From Mesorhizobium sp. 113-3-3 (GTDB taxonomy: Bacteria > Pseudomonadota > Alphaproteobacteria > Rhizobiales > Rhizobiaceae), in contig NZ_AP023243.1 in assembly GCF_016756495.1 (NCBI RefSeq), forward strand, positions 1 through 64,000: a stretch of DNA of 64,000 bases, given 5' to 3'. The notes beneath the pieces were generated by a model, which saw nothing but the letters and a program-made list of their open reading frames with translations, did not search any database and was not told the origin of the DNA. Below are positions 39,080 through 46,771 of the stretch, in pieces. Numbering within the stretch: position 1 is the stretch's first letter; every line of letters starts with the position of its first letter. A program made the position numbers and the translations under genes.

Positions 39080-40680
39080 CACAGTGACTCCAGGAATTTG
39101 ACCAGCGCATCGCGCTCGGCCGCATTGGCGGCGGCAAAGCGGTCGCGCGCCTTTTGCGCCTCGCCACCATGCCACAGGATCGCCTCGGTCAAGCTGCGCG
39201 CGCGGCCGTCGTGCAGAAAGAAGGAATTGCCGTTGACGGTCTCGGTGAGGCCGATGCCCCACAGCGGCGGGGTGCGCCACTCGCTGCCCGTCGCATCGCC
39301 CACCGCCTGCCCATCGGCCAGATCGGGACCCATGTCGTGCAGCAGGAAGTCGGAATACGGCCAGATCAGCTGGAAGGCCTGCGCCTTGTCAGGCGCATCG
39401 CGGCGGGTGACGAATTTCGGCGTGTGGCAGGCAACGCAGCCGATCTCGTAGAAGAGCTGCTTGCCGGCGAGCACCTCAGGCACGGCGAGGTCACGGCGCG
39501 CCGGCACGGCCAGGTTCTGCGAATAGAAGGTGACGAGATCCATCACCGGCGGTGGCGCTTCGACCGGACCGAGGCGCGCCTGCACGCCATTCGGCATTGC
39601 GAGGCATTCTGCTTCTGCAGCGCTGCAGTCGCCCCAGTGTCTTGGTTCTTCCGGCGTCGAGATGCCGATATCGCCGGCGAAGGCATCCGCCGCCTGCTGA
39701 CGGATCGTCGCGGTCTGCGCCTTCCAGCCGAAACGGCCAAGCGTCAATTCGCCAGTCAGCCCCTCACGCACGATGTTCGCCTTGCCGGAAATGCCATCAC
39801 CGTCCAAATCGTCCGGATCGGCATGGGCCAGAATATCAGCCGGCGCGATCTGCTCGATCAGGCCTAGGCCGATCATCGGCGGCGTCAGGCGCGGCGACAG
39901 CGTGGTGCGCGGATCGAGCGGCCCATAGGCGAGATCGGCGACGGAGTAGCTGGGCTTGCGCAGGGAAACCATCGTGCCGTCCGCCAGCGTCGCCTGCCGT
40001 TCCTGATAGTCGACATGCATCCGGCCCTCGCCTCGCAAGCCGGGCACGGCCAGTTCCTGCAACTGCGTGCCATAGACCGGGTCGGGAAAATTGAGCATCT
40101 GGTGGTCGGCAAGAGCCGACTTTTCCTCGGCGCTGCTGGCGTCGCGCGCCAGCCGCAGGAACATCGAAGTGGAGCCGGTGACGCCTTGCGGCGGGCGGCC
40201 GCGGCCGTCCTTCAGATGGCAGTTCTGGCAGGCGCGTTCGTTGAACAGCGGACCAAGCCCGTCCGACGCCTGCGTCGAGGATGGCGACGACACCCAGTTC
40301 TTGCGGAACAAGGCGTTGCCGAGCTTGAAAGTGCCCTCTTCCTCGAAGGTGATGTTGGCCGAGGATTGCGAGAAGGACTCACGGCTGATGTCCTTCCGTG
40401 ACGTGCCGGCGCCGCCTTGCATCAGTTCGAACGGCTCGGGCTTGGAGAAATCCGTGGTCGGCCTGGTGACGGCGGTGACGCGCGCCTGATCCTTGGCATC
40501 GAGGTCGATGCGCGTGGTGGCGAGGCCAGCTGGCTGAATCTCGCCGGCAATCGCGGACGATGTGAGCGCCAGCACGAGAATGGCGTAGCGCCGACCAGCC
40601 GATCCGGCTGGTCTTCTCGGGAGAAGCGGCGAGCCGTCGGCCCGCCGCAAGCGGCGCAGGAGTTCTAGCAGGCGCCGCAT
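39079..40680 (-). CDS. DUF1111 di-heme oxidoreductase-like protein
   Basis: The 533-residue protein has a hydrophobic export segment near residues 31-45 and two c-type heme sites, ACQNCHLKDG near residue 155 and CVACHTPKF near 420, in the arrangement of di-heme cytochrome c peroxidase/MauG-like proteins. DUF1111 members are called thiol oxidoreductases without strong proof. It should be periplasmic and need cytochrome c maturation. It begins 12 bp after bfr and overlaps the second imelysin. A role in redox change of iron during uptake is inferred from context. Confidence 0.88.
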   Translation of the reverse strand: MRRLLELLRRLRRADGSPLLPRRPAGSAGRRYAILVLALTSSAIAGEIQPAGLATTRIDLDAKDQARVTAVTRPTTDFSKPEPFELMQGGAGTSRKDISRESFSQSSANITFEEEGTFKLGNALFRKNWVSSPSSTQASDGLGPLFNERACQNCHLKDGRGRPPQGVTGSTSMFLRLARDASSAEEKSALADHQMLNFPDPVYGTQLQELAVPGLRGEGRMHVDYQERQATLADGTMVSLRKPSYSVADLAYGPLDPRTTLSPRLTPPMIGLGLIEQIAPADILAHADPDDLDGDGISGKANIVREGLTGELTLGRFGWKAQTATIRQQAADAFAGDIGISTPEEPRHWGDCSAAEAECLAMPNGVQARLGPVEAPPPVMDLVTFYSQNLAVPARRDLAVPEVLAGKQLFYEIGCVACHTPKFVTRRDAPDKAQAFQLIWPYSDFLLHDMGPDLADGQAVGDATGSEWRTPPLWGIGLTETVNGNSFFLHDGRARSLTEAILWHGGEAQKARDRFAAANAAERDALVKFLESL

Positions 40681-40692
40681 TCCCGCATGCCT

Positions 40693-41178
40693 TTACTCCG
40701 CCTCGTTGGCCGCGTCGGCGTTGAGCTGGCCGTACTTCTCCTCGCCGATCGAGGCGAGAAGGTCGAGCTGCGTCTCGAGGAAGTCGATGTGACCTTCCTC
40801 GTCAGCCAGCAGGTCCTCAAACAGTTTCATCGTCACGTAATCACCAATCTCGTGGCAGATCTCGCGGGAACGCTTGTAGGCCGTGCGCGCGTCATATTCG
40901 CCGGCAAGGTCGGATTCGAGCACCTCCTTGACGTTCTGCCCGATGCGCAGCGGCGCCACGGACTGCAGGTTCGGATGGCCTTCAAGGAAGATGATGCGGG
41001 CGATGAGCTTGTCGGCGTGGTGCATCTCCTCGATCGATTCTGCCCGCTCCTTCTTGGCCAGCTTCGTGTACCCCCAATCCTCCAGCAGACGGAAATGCAC
41101 CCAATACTGATTGACCGCTCCGAGCTCCAGGAAAAGAGCCTCGTTAAGCCGCTCGATGATCTGAATTTCGCCTTTCAT
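40693..41178 (-). CDS. bfr: Bacterioferritin
   Basis: Bacterioferritin is a 24-subunit heme-containing iron store with ferroxidase activity. The 161-residue subunit keeps the ferroxidase ligands Glu18 ([10 protein letters not shown]), Glu51 and His54, and the heme ligand Met52 ([10 protein letters not shown]). It also keeps the second Glu/His pair in [17 protein letters not shown]. Length is typical. The gene start overlaps the end of bfd by 35 bp, so the two are translated in overlapping frames. It lies inside the imelysin/DUF1111 set. Confidence 0.96.
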   Translation of the reverse strand: MKGEIQIIERLNEALFLELGAVNQYWVHFRLLEDWGYTKLAKKERAESIEEMHHADKLIARIIFLEGHPNLQSVAPLRIGQNVKEVLESDLAGEYDARTAYKRSREICHEIGDYVTMKLFEDLLADEEGHIDFLETQLDLLASIGEEKYGQLNADAANEAE

Positions 41179-41455
41179 GGGTTCTGCTCCCGTATTGGAC
41201 GCGCAGGCCTCTGACGCGATCCAGATGTGAAACGACATCCACGCCGCTCGCCTCCGAGCGGGCGTGGTAATTTTCGGTGACCCGAATGATCGTTTCGACC
41301 ACATTTGGGAAGCAGCCGCAACAGCGGCCACGCTTCTGCATCGAGTGGTAGACCTTGGCCGGAACGATAAGTTGCCAGGGGTCCTGGTCCAGCAGCCCGA
41401 CGATCGTCTGCTCGATCTCCCTCTCGGTGATGATGTTGCAATGGCAGATCAGCAT
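41144..41455 (-). CDS. bfd: Bacterioferritin-associated ferredoxin (Bfd)
   Basis: Bfd is a small [2Fe-2S] protein that donates electrons to bacterioferritin to release iron. The cluster ligands are visible as CHC (Cys4, Cys6) and CCGC (Cys45/Cys48) in [16 protein letters not shown] and [11 protein letters not shown]. At 103 residues it is longer than E. coli Bfd (64); the extra C-terminal part is encoded in the 35-bp overlap with bfr and the stretch before it. The overlap argues for coupled expression. It is 112 bp downstream of the first imelysin. Confidence 0.92.
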   Translation of the reverse strand: MLICHCNIITEREIEQTIVGLLDQDPWQLIVPAKVYHSMQKRGRCCGCFPNVVETIIRVTENYHARSEASGVDVVSHLDRVRGLRVQYGSRTHERRNSDHRAA

Positions 41456-41475
41456 TTACAGTGCCCGGATGGCTG

Positions 41476-41494
41476 ACGGCGCCTCCCGCGCCGT
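41476..41494 (-). promoter_or_regulatory. Hairpin between the first imelysin and bfd
   Basis: ACGGCGC and GCGCCGT form a perfect 7-bp stem with a 5-base loop, 21 bp upstream of the bfd start. There is no T tract. It might cause partial termination or mRNA processing so that imelysin and bfd/bfr levels differ. Confidence 0.4.
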
Positions 41495-41567
41495 GTGGCT
41501 TGTTTAGGTCCCGGAGCCCATTCCGGAGCCGATTATCAGCTTCGAACCAGGCTCCAGGTTTCGGCGC

Positions 41568-42857
41568 TTACTTGAACACCTTGTCAGGTGCGTCGAGGCT
41601 GTCGGAGCCCTCGAAGGCGATGGCATTGAGTTTCAGCGAGCCGACGGCGCGTTCGATCGACTTTGTCTGGTCGATCAGGGCGTCGATCGCCGCCTGCACG
41701 GTGGCGTTTCCTGCCGTGTTGCCCTCGGCGATCTGCTGGTCGTAGGCCTCGCCGGCTTCCGCCCGCACCTTGATTGCTTCCATCCTGGCGACGGTGACAT
41801 CGAGCTTGTCGGACAGTTCCTTGTCGATCGCCGGATCGGCGGCCTTGACCATGTCATGCACCGAAGCTCCGGAAACGACGGTACCGTCGAGGCGCGTGTA
41901 ATTGGCAATGTAGGCGGCCCGGATGCCGATCGCGTCATAGAGATGCGAATTGTAGGTGTTGTCGGAGAAGCAGTCATGCTCCTCTTCCGGGTCGTGCAGC
42001 AACAGGCCGAGCTTCATGCGTTCGCCGGCCAGTTCGCCGTAGGACAGCGAGCCCATGCCGGTGAAGATGACCGAGATCGCCGTGTTCGGCTCGCCCTCGA
42101 CCAGGTTCTTGCGCGCCGCGCCGTCTTCCTTCCAGTCCTTGACCATCTTCTGCAGATCCGAAACCAGAAGGGTCGTTGCTGATTTCAGGTACTCGGCACG
42201 GCGATCGCAATTGCCGCCGGTACAATTCTTGAGATCGTAGTCGGTGTAGGGTCGCTCGCCGGCGCCCGGGCCGGTGCCGTGCAGGTCCTGGCCCCAGAGC
42301 AGGAATTCTATAGCGTGATAGCCGGTGGCGACATTGGCCTCGACGCCGCCGGCTTGCTGCAGCGTGCCGGAGAGGAATTCCGGCGAAAGCTTCGAGGCAT
42401 CGACCTTCTTGCCGTTGATCTCGATTTCCTTGTTGGCGATCACATTGGCCGTATAGAGCGAATTCGTGTCCGATTCCGTACCGTAGCTCTTGGCCACATA
42501 GTCGATCAGGCCTTCATCCAGCGGCCAGGAATTCACCTCGCCTTCCCAGTCGTCGACGATCTTGTTGCCGAAGCGGTAGACCTCGGTCTGCTGGTAGGGG
42601 ACGCGCGCGGCCTTCCAAGCTTCGCGGGCGGCCTTGAGCGCTTCCGCCGAAGGCTTGGCGAGCAGCACGTCGACCGCCTTGTCGAGCGCCTGCGCCGTGG
42701 TCAGCGAATCCTGGTATTTGGCAAGCGCGATATCGGAATAGGTCTTGATGACCGCTTTCGCGTCGGTTTCCGCCTTGGCAGGCAGCACAAACACCGCCGC
42801 CGTCAGCAGCGCCGTGGCACCAATCGCCGCCAGCCTGCCGCCATATCGTGCTGTCAT
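41568..42857 (-). CDS. Imelysin-family iron-regulated periplasmic protein (first copy)
   Basis: The 429-residue protein has a signal peptide (AAIGATALLTAAVFVLPAKA) and the complete imelysin motif GxHxxE as TGYHAIEFLLWGQDLHG near residue 150. The ENGKKV-type insert, the DNTYNSHLYDAIGI segment and C-terminal helices match the insulin-cleaving metalloproteinase-like/iron-regulated group (M75). Such proteins are induced by iron limitation and are thought to bind iron. The ATG at 42857 is preferred over the upstream frame. A perfect Irr-type operator lies 254 bp upstream, and it heads the iron cluster. Confidence 0.92.
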   Translation of the reverse strand: MTARYGGRLAAIGATALLTAAVFVLPAKAETDAKAVIKTYSDIALAKYQDSLTTAQALDKAVDVLLAKPSAEALKAAREAWKAARVPYQQTEVYRFGNKIVDDWEGEVNSWPLDEGLIDYVAKSYGTESDTNSLYTANVIANKEIEINGKKVDASKLSPEFLSGTLQQAGGVEANVATGYHAIEFLLWGQDLHGTGPGAGERPYTDYDLKNCTGGNCDRRAEYLKSATTLLVSDLQKMVKDWKEDGAARKNLVEGEPNTAISVIFTGMGSLSYGELAGERMKLGLLLHDPEEEHDCFSDNTYNSHLYDAIGIRAAYIANYTRLDGTVVSGASVHDMVKAADPAIDKELSDKLDVTVARMEAIKVRAEAGEAYDQQIAEGNTAGNATVQAAIDALIDQTKSIERAVGSLKLNAIAFEGSDSLDAPDKVFK

Positions 42858-43110
42858 TATCGGTCTCCAGTTTTTCGGAAATTCCATAAGCGGCGCGCGC
42901 GGCGACCGGCGTTGGGCCATGTCGTTGCCAAAAGCGCCAAGACTTGCCGCGTCACTGCGCGGTTCGGGGAAGAAAGACACCAAAATGCCTCCAATCGAAC
43001 GGGTTCAAGGCCCAGACATCAAAGGGATGCGCCATTGCGCAGGCTTCCATAAAGCTTCGACGTCGGCGGAAGTCAACGAAAATCTACGGGAAAAGCCAAT
43101 TGAAACAATA

Positions 43111-43129
43111 GTTTAGAATTATTCTAAAC
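43111..43129. promoter_or_regulatory. ICE/Irr-box palindrome in the imelysin-ferredoxin reductase gap
   Basis: The 434-bp divergent gap holds no gene. It contains GTTTAGAATTATTCTAAAC, a perfect 19-bp palindrome about the central T, matching the iron control element (Irr box, core TTTAGAA-N3-TTCTAAA) known from rhizobial Irr targets. It lies 254 bp from the imelysin start and 162 bp from the divergent flavoprotein start, so it could serve both. Irr itself is encoded at 7752-8195. Binding is inferred, not shown. Confidence 0.8.
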
Positions 43130-43291
43130 TACAACAGTCAACTTTATGCCCTGGCTGTACCGACTTCGCCGCCGAACTGTACGATTGACAGCCACCGTTC
43201 CGGGTGCGACCCGCAAACGCTCTCTTGTGGCGGCGCCAGACAATTGCCGCTTGCCGAGAGATCCTAGGGTCGAATCAGGATTTGGGACGCA

Positions 43292-44545
43292 ATGAAGAAC
43301 GGCGTGGTCATTGTCGGTGCGGGTCATGCGGGCGTGCAAGCGGCCGCCAGTCTGCGCGAGGACGGTTATGACGGACCGGTGATCCTCGTCGGTGACGAGA
43401 ACGAACTGCCCTACCACAAGCCGCCGCTGTCGAAGACCTTCATCAAGGATGCCGAGGCCAAACCGCAACCGCTTCGGGGCGAGGCCTTCTATACCGGCAG
43501 CGCCATCGACTACCGGCCGGGCGTGCGGATCGAGCGTATCGATGCCGGAGGCCGCAGCCTGGAGATATCAGGCGGCGGCACGCTTGCCTTCGACCATCTG
43601 ATCCTGGCAACCGGATCGCGCCCGCGCGTCCTGCCGCTGCCTGGCTCGGATCTGTCGGGCGTTTTGTCGCTGCGTTCGCTGGCCGATGCGCGGCTGATCC
43701 GCGAATTGAGCGCTCAGAGCGAAGATGTCGTCATCCTCGGCGGCGGCTTCATCGGGCTGGAGATCGCCGCGACGCTGCGGGCGGCCGGCCGCACGGTGAC
43801 GGTGGTGGAAGCGGTCGACCGGCTGCTCGGCCGCGCCGTAGCGCCGGTGGTGGCAAGCCATGTCCGCCAGCGCCTGGAAGCGACCGGCGTGCGCATCCTC
43901 ACCGGCACCTCGATTGCAAGGCTCGAAGGCGAAAACGGCCATGTCACTGCCGCGATCACTTCGTCAGGTGAAAGGTTGCGGGCGCGTATGGTCATCGTCG
44001 GCATCGGCGCCGTGCCTAATGTCGAACTGGCGCAGGAAGCCGGCCTTGCTGTCGCCAACGGCATCCGTGTCGATCACCAAATGCGCAGTTCCGTGCCAGA
44101 AATCCTGGCCATCGGCGACGCCGCCTCCTACCGGCACTGGTTCACCGGCGGCGATTTGCGGCTGGAATCGGTGCAGAACGCTACCGACCAGGCCCGCCTT
44201 GCGGCGCGCACCATAACTGGCCATGCGGACGGCTATTCTGCGGTGCCGTGGTTCTGGTCCGACATTGGCGACATGAAATTGCAGATGGTCGGACTGACCG
44301 CCGGCGGCGACAGCCACGTCGTGCTGGGCGACCTGCCCGAGAACAAGTTCTCCATCTATCACTATGCCGGCGACCGGCTGCTCGGCATCGAATCCGTCAA
44401 CCGGCCCGGCGACCACATGCTTGGCCGCAAGATGCTGGGCGCCGGTTTCTCACCGACGCCGGAAACGGTGGCGGCTGGACCGGATGAGCTGAAGGCGGCA
44501 CTGGCAGCGTTTCAAGACATGGAACCGGCCAAGGCCAGAGCGTAG
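43292..44545 (+). CDS. FAD/NAD(P)-dependent ferredoxin reductase-like protein
   Basis: The 417-residue flavoprotein has an N-terminal FAD motif VVIVGAGHAGVQAAASL, the NAD(P) motif DVVILGGGFIGLEIAATLRA near residue 150, and the second FAD-binding segment EILAIGDAASYRHW near 270. A reductase C-terminal domain follows. It resembles putidaredoxin/rhodocoxin reductases, which pass electrons from NAD(P)H to a ferredoxin. It is divergent from the imelysin gene across the Irr box, so it might reduce Bfd or another ferredoxin; this is inference. No ferredoxin gene is next to it on the plus strand. Confidence 0.9.
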   Translation: MKNGVVIVGAGHAGVQAAASLREDGYDGPVILVGDENELPYHKPPLSKTFIKDAEAKPQPLRGEAFYTGSAIDYRPGVRIERIDAGGRSLEISGGGTLAFDHLILATGSRPRVLPLPGSDLSGVLSLRSLADARLIRELSAQSEDVVILGGGFIGLEIAATLRAAGRTVTVVEAVDRLLGRAVAPVVASHVRQRLEATGVRILTGTSIARLEGENGHVTAAITSSGERLRARMVIVGIGAVPNVELAQEAGLAVANGIRVDHQMRSSVPEILAIGDAASYRHWFTGGDLRLESVQNATDQARLAARTITGHADGYSAVPWFWSDIGDMKLQMVGLTAGGDSHVVLGDLPENKFSIYHYAGDRLLGIESVNRPGDHMLGRKMLGAGFSPTPETVAAGPDELKAALAAFQDMEPAKARA

Positions 44546-44565
44546 GATTGCCAATTTTTGCCATA

Positions 44566-44580
44566 GGCCATAAAATGGCC
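44566..44580. promoter_or_regulatory. Putative ParD operator
   Basis: GGCCAT and ATGGCC form a perfect inverted repeat with an AAA spacer, ending two bases before the parD ATG. Antitoxin operators of type II systems are usually short palindromes over the promoter or start, so this is a candidate autoregulatory site. Confidence 0.55.
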
Positions 44581-44582
44581 GA

Positions 44583-44813
44583 ATGAGCACCATGAATATC
44601 TCACTGCCCGACAGCTTGAAGCATTTTGTCGATCAGCAAGTGACGGATCGCGGCTACGGCACGAGTAGCGAGTATGTGCGCGAGTTGATCCGCCACGATC
44701 AGGACCGTCAACATCTGCGCGGTCTCCTGCTTGAGGGTGCATCATCGGCGCCGGGTGCTCCCGTTGATGATGACTATTTCGCCGCGCTGCGAGAACGAGC
44801 GCAGGGCCAATAA
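44583..44813 (+). CDS. parD: ParD-family antitoxin
   Basis: The 76-residue protein starts with the ribbon-helix-helix segment MNISLPDSLKHFVDQQVTD and GTSSEYVRELIRHDQD, typical of ParD/CC2985-type antitoxins, which bind operator DNA. The C-terminal half (PVDDDYFAALRERA) should wrap the toxin. parE starts five bases after its stop. There is no clear ribosome site, perhaps because the operator occupies that space. Confidence 0.93.
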   Translation: MSTMNISLPDSLKHFVDQQVTDRGYGTSSEYVRELIRHDQDRQHLRGLLLEGASSAPGAPVDDDYFAALRERAQGQ

Positions 44814-44818
44814 TTTAA

Positions 44819-45139
44819 GTGGCCACAAAGGCAATTCTTCCTCGAAGCATTGCTCTGCGGGACGTCGGGGACGCTGTTGACTACTATGCGCGCGAAGTTG
44901 GTTCGCATGTGGCATTGGGCTACGTCGAAGCGCTTCAAAACGCCTACAAGCTGATCGCGAGCCATCCAGGATCTGGCTCTCTTCGATTTGCCTACGAAAT
45001 CGGATTGCCTGGTCTGCGCAGCGTGCAACTCAAGCGCTATCCATATCTGGTCTTCTATCTGGAGCAGCCAGACCATATCGATGTGTGGCGGGTGCTGCAT
45101 GCCAAGCAGGACATTCCCGCTTGGCTACAGAGCCCCTGA
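44819..45139 (+). CDS. parE: ParE-family toxin
   Basis: The 106-residue toxin has the ParE/RelE fold pattern: an N-terminal helical part (SIALRDVGDAVDYYAREVGS), then strands RSVQLKRYPYLVFYLEQPD and VWRVLHAKQDIPAWL. ParE toxins poison DNA gyrase. It begins with GTG, five bases after parD. The pair lies between a ferredoxin reductase gene and a palindromic repeat and has more AT than its neighbours, consistent with transfer. Confidence 0.92.
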   Translation: MATKAILPRSIALRDVGDAVDYYAREVGSHVALGYVEALQNAYKLIASHPGSGSLRFAYEIGLPGLRSVQLKRYPYLVFYLEQPDHIDVWRVLHAKQDIPAWLQSP

Positions 45140-45145
45140 CGGTAC

Positions 45146-45250
45146 TTACCCTCCCCCTTGTGGGGAGGTCGCTGCGAAGCAGCGGGGTGGGGGTCGGCGC
45201 CAAGCCCCCACCCGGACCTGCGGTCCGACCTCCCCACGAGGGAGAGGTAA
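45146..45250. repeat. 105-bp palindromic element (REP/BIME-like)
   Basis: Arms TTACCCTCCCCCTTGTGGGG and the complementary end CCCCACGAGGGAGAGGTAA enclose two smaller hairpins (GTCGCTGCGAAGCAGCGGGG and CCGGACCTGCGGTCCGACC). Elements of this kind are scattered in intergenic DNA of rhizobia as I recall. It fills the gap between the convergent parE and gabT genes and may serve as a terminator in both directions. Confidence 0.8.
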
Positions 45251-45256
45251 AGAGGT

Positions 45257-46534
45257 TCAGGCAGCGCAGACTTCGCGGATCGAGCTTTCCAGGATGTCGA
45301 GCGCCTCGTTCATGACCTCGTCCTGGATGGTGATCGGCGCGAGGAAGCGGATGACGTTGCCGTAGACGCCGCAGGTCAGCAGGATCAGACCCTTGTCGAG
45401 CGCCTTCAGCCGGATGGCGTTGGCGATCTCGGCCGAGGGCAGGCCCTTCTTGACGTCGTTGAACTCGACCGCGTTCATGAAGCCAAGGCCCCTGATGTCG
45501 ACGATCTCGGGCACGTCGTCGCGGATCGACTGCAGGCGCTGCTTCAACCGCGCGCCCAGCGTGTTGGCGCGGTCGCACAGCTTTTCGTCCTCGATCACGT
45601 CGAGAACCGCGTGCGCGGCGGCAACGCCGATCGGGCTCCCGCCATAGGTGCCGCCGAGGCCACCGGGGCCGGGCGCATCCATGATCTCGGCGCGGCCGGT
45701 GACGGCCGACAACGGGAAGCCGCCAGCCAGGCTCTTGGCCATGGTGGTGATGTCGGCGGCGACTTCATGGTGATCCATGGCGAACATCTTGCCGGTGCGG
45801 GCAAAGCCGGTCTGCACCTCGTCGGCGATCAAAAGCATGCCGTGCTGGTCGCACAGCTTACGCAGCGCACTCAGGAATTCGCGCGGCGCCTCGTAGAAGC
45901 CGCCCTCGCCCTGCACAGGCTCGACGATGATGGCGGCGACGCGGGCCGGATCGACATCGGCCTTGAACAGCCGGTCGAGCGCGGCCAGCGAATCGGCAAC
46001 CGATACACCGTGCAGCGGCACCGGGAACGGCGCGTGGTAGACGTCGCCCGGCATGGCGCCGAAGCCGACCTTGTAGGGCACGACCTTGCCGGTCAGCGCC
46101 ATGCCCATGAAGGTGCGGCCATGGAAGCCGCCGGCGAAGGCGATGACCGCCGGGCGTCCGGTGGCGTTGCGGGCGATCTTGATGGCGTTCTCGACCGCCT
46201 CGGCGCCGGTGGTGACGAAGATCGTCTTCTTCTCGAACTTGCCGGGCAGCATGGCGTTCAGCCGCTCTGCCAGCCGCACATAGCTCTCATAGGGCACGAC
46301 CTGGTGGCAGGTGTGGGTGAAACGGTCGAGCTGTGCCTTGACCGCTTCGATCACCTTGGGATGGCGGTGGCCGGTGTTGACGACGGCGATGCCCGAGGAG
46401 AAGTCGATGTAGCGGCGGCCCTCGACGTCCCAGATTTCCGAATTCTCAGCCCGGTCGGCGTAAATCTGCGTGGTCATGCCGACGCCGCGCGAGATCGACT
46501 GGTTCTTGCGTTCGGAAATGGCTGAATTCTTCAT
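45257..46534 (-). CDS. gabT: 4-aminobutyrate aminotransferase
   Basis: GabT is a PLP enzyme moving the amino group of GABA to 2-oxoglutarate, giving succinate semialdehyde. The 425-residue class III transaminase has RYIDFSSGIAVVNTGHRHP, VTTGAEAVENAIKIARNATG, IVEPVQGEGGFYEAPREFL and the Schiff-base Lys in TTMAKSLAGGFPLSAV. The ATG at 46534 has an AGGGA site and fits the family; an in-frame ATG at 46546 is weaker. GABA versus a related substrate is inferred. Confidence 0.9.
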   Translation of the reverse strand: MKNSAISERKNQSISRGVGMTTQIYADRAENSEIWDVEGRRYIDFSSGIAVVNTGHRHPKVIEAVKAQLDRFTHTCHQVVPYESYVRLAERLNAMLPGKFEKKTIFVTTGAEAVENAIKIARNATGRPAVIAFAGGFHGRTFMGMALTGKVVPYKVGFGAMPGDVYHAPFPVPLHGVSVADSLAALDRLFKADVDPARVAAIIVEPVQGEGGFYEAPREFLSALRKLCDQHGMLLIADEVQTGFARTGKMFAMDHHEVAADITTMAKSLAGGFPLSAVTGRAEIMDAPGPGGLGGTYGGSPIGVAAAHAVLDVIEDEKLCDRANTLGARLKQRLQSIRDDVPEIVDIRGLGFMNAVEFNDVKKGLPSAEIANAIRLKALDKGLILLTCGVYGNVIRFLAPITIQDEVMNEALDILESSIREVCAA

Positions 46535-46638
46535 GATATCCCTCATCGGGCCGGCGCCCGTCCTCGTTGATCAGATGTCTTCTGACCTTATTTCACGTTT
46601 TCCTCAAGTCGGCACCACCGGCGGGCGATTGGGCCTGC

Positions 46639-46655
46639 GGCGGGAAGATCCCGCC
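46639..46655. promoter_or_regulatory. Hairpin/palindrome upstream of the RND operon
   Basis: GGCGGGA and TCCCGCC form a perfect 7-bp inverted repeat with a 3-base spacer in the 237-bp gap between gabT and the first adaptor gene. It may be an operator for a missing local regulator or a terminator remnant; no T tract follows. Confidence 0.35.
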
Positions 46656-46771
46656 CTTAACCAGTCGGGCGATACGCGTACGAGGCCGGTTTCCTTTTTC
46701 CGGGGATCGATTATCCTCCTGACATCCGCGAGGCGTCGCGATCAGCGAGCGACCCGCGGCTGGGGGAGCCC

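Noticed and set aside
39080..39280. Longer N-terminus for the second imelysin
   Set aside because: The added residues are a shadow of the DUF1111 gene; the ATG at 39079 gives a clean signal peptide and a 4-bp overlap.
45140..45256. CRISPR-like repeat
   Set aside because: It is one palindromic element with internal hairpins, with no regularly spaced repeats or spacers. No CRISPR array was found anywhere in the window.
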